A DNA stretch of 64,000 nucleotides, from the NCBI RefSeq assembly GCF_001579845.1, contig NZ_CP007440.1, positions 6,532,029 through 6,596,028 on the forward strand, written 5' to 3'. The stretch is from Rhodoplanes sp. Z2-YC6860 (GTDB lineage Bacteria; Pseudomonadota; Alphaproteobacteria; Rhizobiales; Xanthobacteraceae). The first letter of the stretch is position 1; every line of letters begins with the position of its first letter. The notes under the pieces are model-generated. The model was given only the letters and a program-made list of their open reading frames with translations, was not told the origin of the DNA and ran no database searches. A program made the position numbers and the translations under genes. Below are positions 42,331-51,774 of the stretch, in pieces.

Positions 42331-43946
42331 TCCGATTCTCCGACCACTTAATCGTGGCGCCGGTATTGCTGCCGTTGTTGGCCGCCGCCGTGATGTTTGC
42401 ACTGGGCGGCGAGCGCCATCGCAGCATCAATGCCGCGCTGAATATAGCCGCCACTCTCGGATTGATTGCGATCTCGATTGCCCTCGTGTGGGCGGCCGAC
42501 GGTGCGACGAGCGGCGTGGCTGGCGTTTACCGCCTTGGCGAGTGGTCGGCGCCATTCGGGATTGTGCTCGTCGCGGATCGACTCTCCACCCTCATGCTGC
42601 TGTTGACGAGCGTCGTGGCCATGGCGGCCGCCGTGTTCTCATTGGCTCGCTGGCACCGTGTCGGGGTGCTCTTCCATCCGCTCTTTCAATTCCTGCTGAT
42701 GGGGATCAATGGAGCGTTCCTCACCGGTGACCTCTTCAACCTCTTCGTTTTCTTCGAGGTGCTGCTGGCTGCGTCGTATGGCCTGGCGCTGCATGGCTCG
42801 GGAAGTCCGAGAGTGACGGCCGGACTCCAATATATTGTGGTCAATCTCGCGGCATCTCTGCTTTTCCTGATCGGCGTTAGTTTGATTTACGGCGTTGCCG
42901 GTACTCTGAATATGGCCGATCTTGCAGGCCGCATCGCTTCCATCCGCGAGCAGGATCGTGCGTTGTTAGAGGCAGGGGCGGGTATCCTCGCCGTGGCCTT
43001 CCTAACCAAGGCCGGGATGTGGCCGTTGTGCTTCTGGCTGCCGGGGACCTATGCCGCCTCTCCGCCGCCCGTCGCTTGCATCTTCGCAATCCTTACAAAG
43101 GTGGGCGCCTATATCGTCCTGCGGTTATGGCTTCTTCTGTTCGGCGCCGAAGCAGGTGCATCAGCTCAATTCGGAGGGGAGTGGCTGCTGCTGGGTGGTA
43201 TGGTGACCATCGCATTTGGTGCGATCGGCAGCCTGGCCTCACAGGGCATGGCGAGGATCGGGGCGTTCTCGGTGCTTGTGTCCTCCGGTACCGTTCTTGC
43301 CGCCATCGGTATGGGACAGGCTAGTGTGACGGCGGGTGCCTTGTTTTACCTCGTAAGCTCGACACTTGGTCTAAGCGCCTACTTCTTGTTGGTCGAACTT
43401 GTGGAGCGCGGCCGTGAGCCGGGCGCGGACGTGCTCGCCGTGACGCGCGAACTTTACGGCGAAGAGGACGAATTGGAAGAAACGGAGGAAAGAGGGATCG
43501 CCATTCCAGCGACGATGGGCATTCTCGGTCTGGCTTTTATTGGCTGCGCTCTCGTGATCTCTGGCCTGCCTCCTTTCTCCGGATTTGTTGCCAAATTCGC
43601 GCTGCTGACTGCGGCGCTGGGTCCCCCTTCGAATTCTATCTCCGTTGCTCAATGGTCCTGGGTTCCGGCTCTTATCTTGTCTGGCCTGGGCGCCATTATC
43701 GCCATGGCGCGAGCCGGCATATGGGCTTTCTGGAGCTCGACAGACCGAACGGTGCCGCGGGTTAGGGTGATCGAAATCGCGCCTGTTGTGCTGCTTTTGC
43801 TGCTGTCGGCATGGCAGACCGTGCAAGCTGGGCCAATGATGCGGTACATGCAGTCAACGGCGCAGGCTTTGCACTCGCCTGATGTCTATATCCGCGACGT
43901 GCTCGGAGATGGTTACAGGACGATCCGTGCGCGGGGGCCGTCATGA
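42327..43946 (+). CDS. phaD: Antiporter subunit D (MrpD/PhaD)
   Basis: A 539-aa NuoM/N-like protein with about 14 helices. Typical blocks are NGAFLTGDLFNLFVFFEVLL, FLTKAGMWPLCFWLPGTYAA and SGLPPFSGFVAKFALLTAAL. A GTG start overlaps the phaC stop (GTGA). It is one of the two proton channels of the complex. An acidic insertion (GEEDELEETEERG) lies in a loop near residue 380. Confidence 0.95.
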   Translation: MIRFSDHLIVAPVLLPLLAAAVMFALGGERHRSINAALNIAATLGLIAISIALVWAADGATSGVAGVYRLGEWSAPFGIVLVADRLSTLMLLLTSVVAMAAAVFSLARWHRVGVLFHPLFQFLLMGINGAFLTGDLFNLFVFFEVLLAASYGLALHGSGSPRVTAGLQYIVVNLAASLLFLIGVSLIYGVAGTLNMADLAGRIASIREQDRALLEAGAGILAVAFLTKAGMWPLCFWLPGTYAASPPPVACIFAILTKVGAYIVLRLWLLLFGAEAGASAQFGGEWLLLGGMVTIAFGAIGSLASQGMARIGAFSVLVSSGTVLAAIGMGQASVTAGALFYLVSSTLGLSAYFLLVELVERGREPGADVLAVTRELYGEEDELEETEERGIAIPATMGILGLAFIGCALVISGLPPFSGFVAKFALLTAALGPPSNSISVAQWSWVPALILSGLGAIIAMARAGIWAFWSSTDRTVPRVRVIEIAPVVLLLLLSAWQTVQAGPMMRYMQSTAQALHSPDVYIRDVLGDGYRTIRARGPS

Positions 43947-44431
43947 CAAAATTGTTTCCATATCCGCTGGCGAGCGTCGGACTCCTCGCGCTTTGGTTGC
44001 TTCTCAATCAAACCGTTTCGCTTGGGCAATTTATCATCGGCGTTACGATCGCTCTGGTCGGCGGTTGGATACTCTACGCCATGAAACTCGAGAATGCGCG
44101 CCCGAAGAAACTTGGCGCCATCTTATGCTTGGCTGCTGTTGTCGTTGCAGACATCGTGCGTTCCAACATTGCGGTCGCGCGCATCATTCTCGGTTCGCGG
44201 GATAAGCCACGAACATCGGGCTTTGTTGAAATCCCTCTCGAACTCAGCAACTCCTACGGGCTCGCGACTCTTGCCTGTATCATCACATCCACCCCTGGGA
44301 CGCTTTGGGTGGCCTTCGACAGCGCCAGCGGAATTCTGACCATTCACGTCCTTGATCTCGTCGACCAGTCGGAGTGGGTGCGCATCATAAAACAGCGCTA
44401 CGAGCGGCGGTTGCTGGAGATATTCGCATGA
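43943..44431 (+). CDS. phaE: Antiporter subunit E (MrpE/PhaE)
   Basis: A 162-aa membrane protein with two to three N-terminal helices and a soluble C-terminal domain. Family marks include SNIAVARIILGSRDKPRTSG, SYGLATLACIITSTPGTLWV and VLDLVDQSEWVRIIKQRYER. It overlaps phaD by 4 nt (ATGA). Needed for complex assembly in homologues. Confidence 0.93.
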   Translation: MTKLFPYPLASVGLLALWLLLNQTVSLGQFIIGVTIALVGGWILYAMKLENARPKKLGAILCLAAVVVADIVRSNIAVARIILGSRDKPRTSGFVEIPLELSNSYGLATLACIITSTPGTLWVAFDSASGILTIHVLDLVDQSEWVRIIKQRYERRLLEIFA

Positions 44432-44706
44432 GTGACATGCTGACTTGGGCAGTCACGACTGCCCAGATACTGCTGAGTCTCGCCCTGGCGTGCGCGACCA
44501 TCCGCACTCTGCGGGGCCCAAGAGCGCAGGACCGGATCGTTGGGTTTGATAGCCTTTACGTGAGCGCCATGCTGCTACTTGTCACGGTCGGCTTCAGGTC
44601 GGGAAGCACGCTGTATTTCGAGGCTGCTCTGATCGTCGCCCTTTTGGGTTTCGTCAGTACGCTGGCGCTCGGAAAATTTCTGCTTCGCGGTGAGATCATC
44701 GAATGA
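44428..44706 (+). CDS. phaF: Antiporter subunit F (MrpF/PhaF)
   Basis: A 92-aa three-helix protein. TIRTLRGPRAQDRIVGFDSL and EAALIVALLGFVSTLALGKF are typical of MrpF. Its ATG is inside the phaE stop (ATGA), and its stop overlaps phaG in the same way. Confidence 0.93.
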   Translation: MSDMLTWAVTTAQILLSLALACATIRTLRGPRAQDRIVGFDSLYVSAMLLLVTVGFRSGSTLYFEAALIVALLGFVSTLALGKFLLRGEIIE

Positions 44707-45032
44707 ATGAAGGATCCATTCTTTTTCCTATTGCCGAAGTTCTGTCGGCTGTATTGCTCGTTATGGGCGCTGCGATCACGCTGATCGGCTCCGCAGGGTT
44801 GCTTCGGCTTCACACGTTCTATGAACGGGTGCACGCGCCTACGCTTGGAACGACTCTGGGCACAGCCTGCGTCGCTCTCGCATCGATGATTTATTTTTCC
44901 GCACTTGGAGGCAGGCTCGTCCTGCACGAGCTGTTAATCGTTATTTTTGTAACGGTGACGACGCCAATTAGCTTGACGGTGCTGGTGCGCGCCGCGGTGT
45001 TCCGCGGCACATTTGAAAGCAAAAAGCGCTAG
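44703..45032 (+). CDS. phaG: Antiporter subunit G (MrpG/PhaG)
   Basis: A 109-aa three-helix protein with the MrpG pattern LIGSAGLLRLHTFYERVHAP, TLGTTLGTACVALASMIYF and ITTPISLTVLVRAA-like end (TVTTPISLTVLVRAA). It is the last gene of the operon and converges on the universal stress gene only 13 nt away, so the two transcripts meet tail to tail. Confidence 0.93.
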   Translation: MNEGSILFPIAEVLSAVLLVMGAAITLIGSAGLLRLHTFYERVHAPTLGTTLGTACVALASMIYFSALGGRLVLHELLIVIFVTVTTPISLTVLVRAAVFRGTFESKKR

Positions 45033-45045
45033 GCGAGAATATGCT

Positions 45046-45906
45046 TCATCGTCGGGCAGGCGGTACGGCCAAGATGTCCACGTTTAGAGAGCGAAGCGCC
45101 TCTTCCGTGACGCTTCCGATCAGCGCTTTCAGCAGTCCGGAGCGGCCGTGCGTGCCCATGACCAGCAAGTCGGCCCCCAACTGTGCCACGGCACGCGAGA
45201 TGATTTCCATAGCACCGCCTTCCTCTACTCGGAGTTTCCATCGGCTGCGATCTCCCAGGTCCTTGCTGACCAGGAATGCTACCAACTCGTCCGTGACCCG
45301 CTGACGTTCACTCGCAATGTAACTATTGATGCTGGCCTGATCCGTCCCGACCAAAGACATCTTGCCGGCGGCGAGAGCCGTGAATGCGTGAACCAACGTA
45401 GCGCCCTTATCAGTCAAAAGGCCCCTGGAGAGCGCCACTTGAATTGCATGGGCCGATGGATCCGACATATCCACCGGCACAATAACCTTTTCATATTTTC
45501 GCTGAGCTTCGTGATTCACCATCAGGACCGGGAAAGCCCCCTTGCGGACCACCCGTTCGATGGTAGTTCCGATGAAGATGTCGAGGAGCATTTGCTTGCG
45601 ATGCGAACCTAATACAACAAGGTCAGCCTTTACGTCCTCGGCCGTCTTCAAAATTGCAGCGAAGGGATCGCCTGTCACCACCATTAATCGGACGTCGACG
45701 CCCTTGAGCTCAGGCATTGATGCTGACTGCTCCTCGAGGATGCGCTCGGCTTCTTTCTTTTCAAGGCGTATCAAATCTTCAGGCTGATCGTCATCGACCA
45801 CGTGTACGACGTGGAGCTGTGCGTTGACCGGTGATGCCAATAAGCCGGCCTGTCGCAAAGCGCGATTGGACCGGGTCGAAAAATCCGTCGCTGCGAGAAT
45901 TTTCAT
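45046..45906 (-). CDS. Universal stress protein, two UspA domains
   Basis: GGGAGAACGATC precedes the ATG. The 286-aa protein has two Usp domains. The first (residues 1-145) contains DFSTRSNRALRQAGLLA and VVLGSHRKQMLLDIFIGTTI; the second (about 150-286) has the ATP-binding motif GTHGRSGLLKALIGSVTEEA. Tandem Usp proteins respond to starvation, redox or osmotic stress. Location beside the cation antiporter operon fits stress physiology. Soluble, cytosolic. Confidence 0.92.
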   Translation of the reverse strand: MKILAATDFSTRSNRALRQAGLLASPVNAQLHVVHVVDDDQPEDLIRLEKKEAERILEEQSASMPELKGVDVRLMVVTGDPFAAILKTAEDVKADLVVLGSHRKQMLLDIFIGTTIERVVRKGAFPVLMVNHEAQRKYEKVIVPVDMSDPSAHAIQVALSRGLLTDKGATLVHAFTALAAGKMSLVGTDQASINSYIASERQRVTDELVAFLVSKDLGDRSRWKLRVEEGGAMEIISRAVAQLGADLLVMGTHGRSGLLKALIGSVTEEALRSLNVDILAVPPARR

Positions 45907-46031
45907 GATCGTTCTCCCGGGCAGGCTCGTCCATTGTAGGCTAAGCGCAGACCGTTGTCGGGTTCACGGTCGGTAGATGGCCTCTTAAACAGAATTCTGG
46001 GCGGCATGCCGATTGCGACCGGTGGCGGTCG

Positions 46032-47315
46032 CTATCGTGTCGGCGTCACGCGCCAAACCACATTTGCAAGGTCGTCGGCAATTATCAGAGCGCCCTTCGG
46101 GTCGACGGTCACTCCAACCGGTCGCCCACGGGTCCTGCCGTCCGTCCCACGAAAGCCCGCGACGAAGTCGACGGGCGAACCAATAGGACTGCCGTCGCGG
46201 AACGGTACGAAGCTCACCCGGTAGCCGACCGGGACACTCCGATTCCAGCTCCCATGCTCCCCAACAAACACCCCATCTGCGAACTGGGTTCCCATTTTAG
46301 GCGTGGAGAAGGCGACCCCCAGCGCAGCAACATGTGATCCCAGACTGTAGTCCGGGCGGATAGCTGTAGCGACCTTCTGCGGATCGGGAGGTCGCACGCG
46401 AGTGTCGACGTTCTGACCCCAATAACTATACGGCCATCCGTAAAATCCGCCCTCCCGGACGGCGGTGAGGTAATCAGGGACGAGGTTCGGTCCGATTTCA
46501 TCCCGCTCGTTCACCACCGCCCATACCTGGCCTGTGCTTGGCTGGATAGCCAGCGCTGTGGGATTGCGGAGCCCGGTGGCGTACGGCTTATGTGCGCCTG
46601 TTTGAGCATCAACCTGCCAGACCATTGCACGATCGGCTTCGGCCGGCATTCCACGTTCAGTGATGTTACTGTTGGAGCCGATGCCGACATACAGAAAACG
46701 TCCATCCGAGCTGGCGGCCAGCGCCTTGGTCCAATGATGATTGAGGTGCGAAGGCAAGTCCGCGATTTTGACAGGCGGTCCGCTTGCGCGGGCTTGTCCA
46801 TCCGCATAGTCAAAACGCACCAGGGCATCCTGGTTAGCTACGTAAAGGTGGTTGCCAACCAAGGCGAGCCCGTAAGGTGCATTGAGGCCTTCGGCGAAGA
46901 CCATTTTTTCGTATGTACCCTTACCTTGGCTATCCCGCAGCAGCGTCAGGCGGTTGCCACCCACAACAGGGCTTGTGCCGAACGCCTTGATGAATCCGGC
47001 GATAATGTCCTTCGGGGTAAGTCTCGGCGCGCTTCCGCCTCTACCTTCCGCAACCAGGATATCACCATTCGGAAGGAGCAATGTCTGGCGCGGGATCTGA
47101 AGATCGGCCGCGATGGCCGTGATCGTGTAGCCCTCGGGCACGGTGGGCCGTTGGTCGCCCCATTCCATCGGGTTCGCGATCTTCATGGCCGGTAAGAGTC
47201 CGCGCTGCGGCTCCGGAAGCTGCGGGTCAGGCCCATATTGCGGCTCGGGATCGCGGCCGCAGGCAGCTACGAGGGTGGATACGGCCAAGATCAGCAGCAG
47301 GTCTGCGTACCTCAT
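46032..47315 (-). CDS. PQQ-dependent sugar dehydrogenase (sorbosone dehydrogenase family), lipoprotein
   Basis: GAGGGAGGGCTGAT precedes the ATG. The 427-aa protein starts with a lipoprotein signal (LLLILAVSTLVAACGRD). The six-bladed propeller shows APYGLALVGNHLYVANQDAL, GRFLYVGIGSNSNITERG, EGGFYGWPYSYWGQNVDTRV, GVFVGEHGSWNRS and GRPVGVTVDPKGALIIADD. Such enzymes oxidise aldoses in the periplasm with pyrroloquinoline quinone and pass electrons to the membrane. It is one base after the DUF2231 membrane protein gene ends, so both form an operon. A decayed relative lies at 4946-5380. Confidence 0.92.
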   Translation of the reverse strand: MRYADLLLILAVSTLVAACGRDPEPQYGPDPQLPEPQRGLLPAMKIANPMEWGDQRPTVPEGYTITAIAADLQIPRQTLLLPNGDILVAEGRGGSAPRLTPKDIIAGFIKAFGTSPVVGGNRLTLLRDSQGKGTYEKMVFAEGLNAPYGLALVGNHLYVANQDALVRFDYADGQARASGPPVKIADLPSHLNHHWTKALAASSDGRFLYVGIGSNSNITERGMPAEADRAMVWQVDAQTGAHKPYATGLRNPTALAIQPSTGQVWAVVNERDEIGPNLVPDYLTAVREGGFYGWPYSYWGQNVDTRVRPPDPQKVATAIRPDYSLGSHVAALGVAFSTPKMGTQFADGVFVGEHGSWNRSVPVGYRVSFVPFRDGSPIGSPVDFVAGFRGTDGRTRGRPVGVTVDPKGALIIADDLANVVWRVTPTR

Positions 47316-47316
47316 A

Positions 47317-47739
47317 TCAGCCCTCCCTCTTGAGGGCGTTGAAGCCGAACCCGGTGGCGATGATCGCGAGCGCGGCAACAATAGCTGACAATAAGAGGGC
47401 TTCGGGCATGGCCTCCCATGCATCCATCGCGTGAACCAATGCGTTGATAAAGCCGAGCACCCATGTGGCCAGCAGGAGAAAGAAGAAAAATGCCGACCAG
47501 CCACGCGGACCTGCACGGAAAAGACCGATGAATGCCCACAGCATGGCAAAGCCTGCAAACACCAAGCCCCCGGCGATTAGCCAGGAAGCAAAATTTTTCC
47601 ATTGCACCTCGTAGCTCAACGCGTACGCGACGTCATTGAGCAGCGCGCCCAAGAATAGTGGAACGGTTCCCGCCAAAATAGCCGCGTGAAGCGGATGAAG
47701 CGATTCGGCATGAGTTCTGCGGAGGACTGTGACAGCCAC
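47317..47739 (-). CDS. DUF2231 membrane protein
   Basis: A GTG start at 47739 with CGGAG upstream gives a 140-aa protein beginning just before the conserved SLHPLHAAILAGTVPLFLGA. Four membrane helices follow (FASWLIAGGLVFAGFAMLWA; WSAFFFFLLLATWVLGFINA; LLLSAIVAALAIIATGFGF). HP-x-H at the first helix is the DUF2231 mark. It is directly upstream of the sugar dehydrogenase and may anchor or accept electrons, as DUF2231 proteins often accompany such oxidases. Function unproved. Confidence 0.8.
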   Translation of the reverse strand: MAVTVLRRTHAESLHPLHAAILAGTVPLFLGALLNDVAYALSYEVQWKNFASWLIAGGLVFAGFAMLWAFIGLFRAGPRGWSAFFFFLLLATWVLGFINALVHAMDAWEAMPEALLLSAIVAALAIIATGFGFNALKREG

Positions 47740-48025
47740 AACATACTCCGTGAGCGCATCAGCAAGCGGCCGATTAACGGTGTCCTCGTTTCGACCCGCG
47801 CCAAGCAGATTAAACTCATGCGGGCAATTGTCGAGGGCCGAGAGCAGCGACCCGCAGGGGCGCTCTGCTAGACGGAGGCGAATCAGATGCCCGTGGGAGC
47901 GTATTTCAAGGCAACATGCTGCGAGACGTATCAAGCCCGAAAGGTGAGCTTTCGAGAGTGGCGATTAGAAACGAGTAAGTGCCATGTCTGCTATAGACCC
48001 ATTGGGACCAAGTTCGGGGCCGCAA

Positions 48026-48676
48026 CTATCTACTTTCATCTTCCTGGTTGCATCGATTGAGCGCATGTCCGGCCGGCTTCGCGGCCGGCAAGTGCCAGCC
48101 GCGATGGATGGCCATAAGACGCAGCGCGAAACAAAGAAGTGCGCCTACGGCGGTGTAAACCGTCGCCGATATCGCTAGCGCGGAACCGATCACAACCACC
48201 GCGGCTCCCGCCAAGGCAGCGAGCGCATAGATGTCGGCCTTCAGTACGGTGGGAATTTCGTTCACAAGGACATCGCGTACCATTCCGCCACCAATGCCAG
48301 TCAGCATCCCTAGCAGCGCTGCCATAACCGGATTCAACCCAAATGCGAGCGCTTTGTGCGTACCGGACACCGCAAACAGGGCCAATCCTGCGGCATCGAA
48401 CACCAGGACCGAGTTGCTCAGTTTTTCCACGAGCGGCGACCAAAAGAACGTGATGACGCCGGCCAGCAACGACGCAGCCAAATATCGCCAGTCGCTGATG
48501 GCGGCGGGCGGTACCGAACCGATTAAGACATCGCGCGTGATTCCACCAAAATTCGCCGCGACGAAAGAAAGAACAAGGATGCCAAACAAATCTAATTGTC
48601 GTTTGGCTCCTGCGGTCGCACCGCTAATCGCAAACACAAAGGTGCCGAGAAGGTCCAACAAAATTTGCAGCGACAT
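48026..48676 (-). CDS. TRIC-family cation channel (UPF0126)
   Basis: A 216-aa protein made of two homologous halves, each with three helices and a glycine-rich segment: DLLGTFVFAISGATAGAKR and FVAANFGGITRDVLIG in the first; FDAAGLALFAVSGTHKAL and GMLTGIGGGMVRDVLV in the second. The GG-x-x-RD loops are the family mark. Bacterial TRIC proteins are trimeric monovalent cation channels. Fits the ion-homeostasis theme of this region. Confidence 0.9.
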   Translation of the reverse strand: MSLQILLDLLGTFVFAISGATAGAKRQLDLFGILVLSFVAANFGGITRDVLIGSVPPAAISDWRYLAASLLAGVITFFWSPLVEKLSNSVLVFDAAGLALFAVSGTHKALAFGLNPVMAALLGMLTGIGGGMVRDVLVNEIPTVLKADIYALAALAGAAVVVIGSALAISATVYTAVGALLCFALRLMAIHRGWHLPAAKPAGHALNRCNQEDESR

Positions 48677-48720
48677 CCATAGCCCCGTCTAAAAGCAACT
48701 GTGCTGGATCTGCTCGAGAT

Positions 48721-50004
48721 TTAGTGCGCTCCCTGCTGTGCAAAAAACCACGCCTGGGCCGCGACAACCAGAGCCTCGACCCCCGTCCGCAACGTCGGAT
48801 GTATGACCGGGGCAAACATGGGACTGTGATTGACCGGAAGCTCGTTAAGCCGCCCGGCTTCCTTCGCCTTCGCGTAGACATCGGGATCGGTACCGCCAAC
48901 GAACCAAAACACGGAAGGCACGTGCCACTCGGTCCCGAACGATCCGAAGTCCTCGCTTGCGGGAGCCGGGCCGGTAAGCCGAACCCTTTCAGCCGAGAAA
49001 TGCCCCCGAAATGCTTCGGCGACGCGATGGGTTGCCTCGGCGTCGTTTACGTTGAGCGGATAGTGGTCCAGGGTCGTGATCTCTGGAGGTCGAGGCGAAC
49101 CCGAGGCGGCTGCTTCCGCATTCACGATTCGGTGGATAGCCGAGAGAACGCGTTTTCGGACGCCTTCGTCGAATGTGCGAACGTTCAGCTTGATGATCGC
49201 CTCATCCGGAATGACGTTTTCTTTGGTGCCCGCTTGCAACGCGCCGACGGTGACCACGGCCGCCTCGGCGGCGGCGAGCTCGCGCGACACGATCGTTTGC
49301 AATCGCAATACCGTCGATGCCGCCATAACCACCGGATCGATGCTTGCTTGAGGCATCGAGCCATGCGCGCCGCGCCCGAAGAGCCGGATTTGAAGGCTGT
49401 CTGCAGAAGATGTAATCGCACCCGCTCGCCCTGCAACCGTGCCTGAAGGCCCTACCATGACATGCTGGCCAAGGACCACGTCGGCCTTTGGAAAGCGCTT
49501 GAACAGCCCGTCGTCGATCATGGCTTGGGCGCCTTCAGCCGTCTCCTCGCCAGGCTGAAAGACGGCCATCAAGGTCCCGCGCCAAGTCGTCTTCGCTTCG
49601 GCAAGCAACTTGGTCGCTCCGACAAGCCAAGTCACATGCATGTCGTGACCGCACATGTGGCTGACGGGTACGATGTTTCCCTCGCGATCCTTCGCCGTGA
49701 TCTTGCTGGCATAGGGAAGGCCGGTTGCTTCCTGGACTGGTAGCGCGTCCATATCCGCACGTAGCATGACGGTGGGACCGTCCCCGTTACGGAGGAGCCC
49801 GACGACGCCAGTCTTCCCGACGCCTGTGGTCACCTTAAAGCCTGCGGCGCTAAGGCGATCCGCCGCCAAGGCCGCCGTGCGTGTCTCCTGCATCGACAAT
49901 TCCGGATGCGAATGCACGTCTTTATAGAGAGCCTCCAATTCCGGGAGCAGCGGATCAAGCTTTCGCAATACGGGACCGAGAGAAATAACCGGCTTCGATG
50001 CCAT
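48721..50004 (-). CDS. M20-family amidohydrolase/peptidase
   Basis: A 427-aa zinc enzyme. Metal ligands are seen in SHMCGHDMHVTWLVGATKLL; the catalytic Glu-Glu in FQPGEETAEGAQAMIDDGLF; the dimerisation domain runs from about residue 185 to 300 (GRGAHGSMPQASIDPVVMAA); and the last ligand in NHSPMFAPVI. It would hydrolyse N-acyl amino acids, hippurate-like compounds or peptides. The N-terminal segment lacks a classical signal peptide. Substrate cannot be told from sequence. Confidence 0.9.
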   Translation of the reverse strand: MASKPVISLGPVLRKLDPLLPELEALYKDVHSHPELSMQETRTAALAADRLSAAGFKVTTGVGKTGVVGLLRNGDGPTVMLRADMDALPVQEATGLPYASKITAKDREGNIVPVSHMCGHDMHVTWLVGATKLLAEAKTTWRGTLMAVFQPGEETAEGAQAMIDDGLFKRFPKADVVLGQHVMVGPSGTVAGRAGAITSSADSLQIRLFGRGAHGSMPQASIDPVVMAASTVLRLQTIVSRELAAAEAAVVTVGALQAGTKENVIPDEAIIKLNVRTFDEGVRKRVLSAIHRIVNAEAAASGSPRPPEITTLDHYPLNVNDAEATHRVAEAFRGHFSAERVRLTGPAPASEDFGSFGTEWHVPSVFWFVGGTDPDVYAKAKEAGRLNELPVNHSPMFAPVIHPTLRTGVEALVVAAQAWFFAQQGAH

Positions 50005-50116
50005 GGCCTACTCCATCGCGATCGCCCCTACTTCAGTCTTATCCCGCGCGTGCTACGGCGCAAGAGCCGCCACGGTCGTCACACGCACCATGCGCGGACC
50101 GGCAGCGTTGGGATAA

Positions 50117-50896
50117 TTACCCTACTTGCACCGCGAGCATCGAGATCGACCCGCCGTCGACGCCTTCGACCGGGAAGTGCACTTTCTCGCGTTGTTGCAT
50201 AGTAGCCAGCACATACAGCAACGGCAGGTAATGCTCCGGTGTCGGTATCGACAGTGTGGCATCGCGTCCGAGCTTGTCGTAGTTGATCAGCTCCTTGAAC
50301 TCGCCGGCCTTCATCCTCTCCCGTGCCGCAGCTTCGAAGCGAAGTGCCCAATCATACGGCTCCTGGGGGTGCCGCCCCCAAGCATAAGTATGGAGGTTGT
50401 GCACGATATTACCGCTGCCGACGATCAGCACGCCTTCCTCGCGCAATGGGGCCAGCTTGCGCGCAAGTCCAAAATGAAACGAAGCAGGTTTGGTTTCGTC
50501 GATACTCAGCTGAACCACCGGTATGTCGGCAGCCGGATAGACATGCTTCAGGACGGACCAAGTGCCGTGATCCAGTCCCCACGACTCGTCCAGCCTCACT
50601 TCTTGCGGCGCCAGCAACTGCTGCACGCGCCTCGCCAACGCCGGGTCGCCTGGCGCCGGATATTGTACCTGGTAAAGCGCCTCCGGAAATCCGCCGAAAT
50701 CGTGGATGGTGCGAGGGTTGGTCGAGACGGTCACGCCAGTCTCCGGTACGTACCAGTGTGCCGAAACCGACAGGATCGCTTTCGGGCGCAGCAGCTGTTT
50801 CCCGATCTTGTGCCATTCCTTCGTGTAGGCATTCTGCCCAATCGCGTTCATGGGGTTGCCGTGGCCAAAGAAGATTGCCGGCAAAAGGTCCGTCAT
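50117..50896 (-). CDS. 4,5-DOPA-extradiol-dioxygenase-like protein (YgiD/LigB fold)
   Basis: A 259-aa protein with the class III extradiol fold. Probable metal-binding histidines are in FFGHGNPMNA, SVSAHWYVPE, and GLDHGTWSVLKHVYP; PTPEHYLPLLYVL lies near the end. YgiD-type enzymes open catechol rings such as DOPA. It is 91 nt downstream of the FMN reductase gene on the same strand, so the two may be co-regulated. Confidence 0.88.
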   Translation of the reverse strand: MTDLLPAIFFGHGNPMNAIGQNAYTKEWHKIGKQLLRPKAILSVSAHWYVPETGVTVSTNPRTIHDFGGFPEALYQVQYPAPGDPALARRVQQLLAPQEVRLDESWGLDHGTWSVLKHVYPAADIPVVQLSIDETKPASFHFGLARKLAPLREEGVLIVGSGNIVHNLHTYAWGRHPQEPYDWALRFEAAARERMKAGEFKELINYDKLGRDATLSIPTPEHYLPLLYVLATMQQREKVHFPVEGVDGGSISMLAVQVG

Positions 50897-50987
50897 AATT
50901 GAGCCCGCTCCAAGACCCGTTGGGTCATCGACCGCTCCTTTACCCGCTCATGTTTGTGTCGCCCCGCAACACTTGCAAATTACGCGA

Positions 50988-51539
50988 CTAGCCGGCGTGC
51001 TTTTTCACGAAGGCAACGTACCGTCCCATCCAATCCGTGAGGAATTGCCGCCTGCCGGCACCGATTCCGCCGTCGGCATCGAAGAGGCCTTCTTTGGCCT
51101 GGATGAACCCTTCGGGCTGGCCGAGCGTGGCGACGTCGAGATAGGCGAGGATGTTACGTAGATGCTGTTGCGCCAATGCCGTACCGATTGCGCCGACCGA
51201 AACGCCGATGACGCCGGCGGGTTTGCCGGCGAAGGCGCTCTGCCCATAAGGGCGCGACGCGTTGTCGATGGCGTTCTTGAGTACGCCGGGAATCGAACGG
51301 TTGTATTCCGGAGTAACGAAAAGCAGCCCCTGAGCTGCTTTGATCTCCGCTTTCAGACGCTTGACCGACTCCACCTGATTGGCATCGTCGTCCTGGTTAT
51401 AGAGTGGGAGGTCGCCGATCTGCGAATGCTTGAAAGTAAATTCGGCCGGCGCAAGCTTCTCGATCGCCTTGGCAAACTTCGCGTTGAAGGAGTCGCGGCG
51501 TAGACTGCCAACAAGCACGGCTATGTTGTACTGACTCAT
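50988..51539 (-). CDS. NADPH-dependent FMN reductase
   Basis: GAAGGAGTAAAC precedes the ATG at 51539. The 183-aa flavodoxin-like protein has the phosphate loop LVGSLRRDSFNAKFAKAIEK and the flavin-binding TPEYNRSIPGVLKNAIDNAS followed by RPYGQSAFAGKPAGVIGVSV. It belongs with ChrR/ArsH-type NAD(P)H:quinone or chromate reductases. Dimer typical. First gene of a possible unit with the dioxygenase. Confidence 0.92.
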   Translation of the reverse strand: MSQYNIAVLVGSLRRDSFNAKFAKAIEKLAPAEFTFKHSQIGDLPLYNQDDDANQVESVKRLKAEIKAAQGLLFVTPEYNRSIPGVLKNAIDNASRPYGQSAFAGKPAGVIGVSVGAIGTALAQQHLRNILAYLDVATLGQPEGFIQAKEGLFDADGGIGAGRRQFLTDWMGRYVAFVKKHAG

Positions 51540-51774
51540 GTTTACTCCTTCGAGCATAGAGCCTCAGCGTGAAGCTAGGTCCCCGATGATTCTGCTGGCT
51601 CCAGCGCTAGTTACGACGGCCCGCCGCATTAATCCTCATCGTGGTCACGATCATCAACTCAGCATGCGCCCATCTCTGGCGGCGAGCCAGCCCCTCACAA
51701 GGGCATCAAAGCCCCTTTGCGCAATGTCGATTATCGGTCTTGGCCGTGCAAAAACGTCTGGATACGCGGATTTT

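Noticed and set aside
48724-49446. Plus-strand frame within the M20 amidohydrolase
   Set aside because: Antisense shadow with atypical composition.
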